A stretch of DNA of 52,394 nt from Roseivirga sp. UBA6061 (lineage in GTDB: Bacteria; Bacteroidota; Bacteroidia; Cytophagales; Cyclobacteriaceae): positions 1 through 52,394 of the forward strand of contig DIYF01000036.1 in NCBI GenBank assembly GCA_002427745.1, given 5' to 3'. Position 1 is the stretch's first letter, and each line of letters starts with the position of its first letter. The position numbers and the translations under genes were made by a program. Under the pieces are notes generated by a model. That model saw only the letters and a list, made by a program, of their open reading frames with translations. It searched no databases and was not told the DNA's origin. Below are positions 52,185 to 52,394 of this stretch, piece by piece.

Positions 52185-52394
52185 ATGAAACAGATCTACG
52201 AAAATTACACTGCCGAGGACCAGAATGTATGGAAGATTCTCTTCGATCGGCAATTTCCAAACCTGCCTGAGGCCGCCACAGGTGAGTTTATGAAGGGTTT
52301 GAAGAAAGTAAACTTTACGGCAGAGAGAATCCCGAATTTCGAGGAAACCAACGAGATTCTGAGGGGCTTAACAGGCTGGGAAATCTATGCTGTG
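52185..52394 (+). CDS. phhA: phenylalanine 4-monooxygenase (partial, N-terminal 70 codons)
   Basis: The gene runs off the window end. The 70 visible codons read MKQIYENYTAEDQNVWKILF, then RQFPNLPEAA, a helical segment, RIPNFEETNEILRGLTGWEI and YAV. This matches the N-terminus of bacterial aromatic amino acid hydroxylases (YT-ED--VW--LF, IP-FE--N--L--LTGW). These use iron and a pterin cofactor to turn Phe into Tyr. The catalytic iron-binding residues lie outside the window. The upstream leader with Tyr codons fits tyrosine-responsive expression. Confidence 0.85.
   Translation, partial: MKQIYENYTAEDQNVWKILFDRQFPNLPEAATGEFMKGLKKVNFTAERIPNFEETNEILRGLTGWEIYAV

Overview
The window is a chromosomal segment from a member of the Bacteroidota, most likely the order Cytophagales. 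Evidence: a C-terminal type IX secretion sorting domain, many lipoproteins, six long MacB/FtsX-like permeases of the Bacteroidota type (two FtsX domains, no fused ATPase), permease prefix domains paired with PadR regulators, DUF6090 and DUF2339 proteins, promoters of the Bacteroidota form (TTTG near -33, TAnnTTTG near -7), and start codons that mostly lack a Shine-Dalgarno sequence. Genus assignment is not possible from sequence reading alone.

Layout. 1-480: hairpin-rich stretch, then tRNA-Ser(GCT) on the minus strand with its own promoter and terminator. 481-8316: three minus-strand MacB/FtsX-like permeases, each with its own intergenic region. 8630-11648: divergent PadR regulator plus a permease with an N-terminal prefix domain. 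11657-11849: MITE-like repeat. 11870-13699: DEAD-box helicase, HMA protein, and a type II toxin-antitoxin locus whose ParE toxin is frameshifted. 13989-19820: TrkH-TrkA potassium uptake, MscS channel, QueA, unknown protein. 20215-23523: secreted acidic protein behind a sigma-54-like promoter, and the pxpABC 5-oxoprolinase operon. 23676-25846: CDP-alcohol phosphotransferase, two NTF2-like proteins, lipoprotein. 25949-34155: large Asp-box (BNR/sortilin-like) secreted protein, T9SS-sorted protein, lipoprotein, M49-like peptidase. 34149-41908: mostly minus-strand genes: CPBP protease + AraC regulator, SIMPL protein, SDR epimerase, acidic protein, GNAT + D-Ala-D-Ala ligase, DUF6090, helical-repeat protein. 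42052-44312: DUF2339 membrane protein and lipoprotein. 44531-51905: second PadR/prefix-permease locus with two permeases and an S41-like peptidase, the three transcription units sharing an upstream palindromic motif. 51936-52394: an attenuator-like leader encoding a Tyr/His-rich peptide in front of the start of a phenylalanine 4-hydroxylase gene, cut off by the window end.

The most interesting signal is that last one. A 23-codon ORF with five Tyr codons in a YYYHYYH run is followed by mutually exclusive pairings (1:2, 2:3, 3:4) ending in a strong intrinsic terminator. This is textbook layout for ribosome-mediated attenuation, and it precedes the enzyme that makes tyrosine from phenylalanine. 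It would be tyrosine-sensing control of phenylalanine hydroxylase. Secondary signals are tandem palindromes upstream of sigma-54-like promoters at two unrelated genes, a shared TTTAC-N6-GTAAA element at three transcription units of the second permease cluster, an orphan terminated short transcript at about 32.3 kb, and six permeases without any ABC ATPase in the window.
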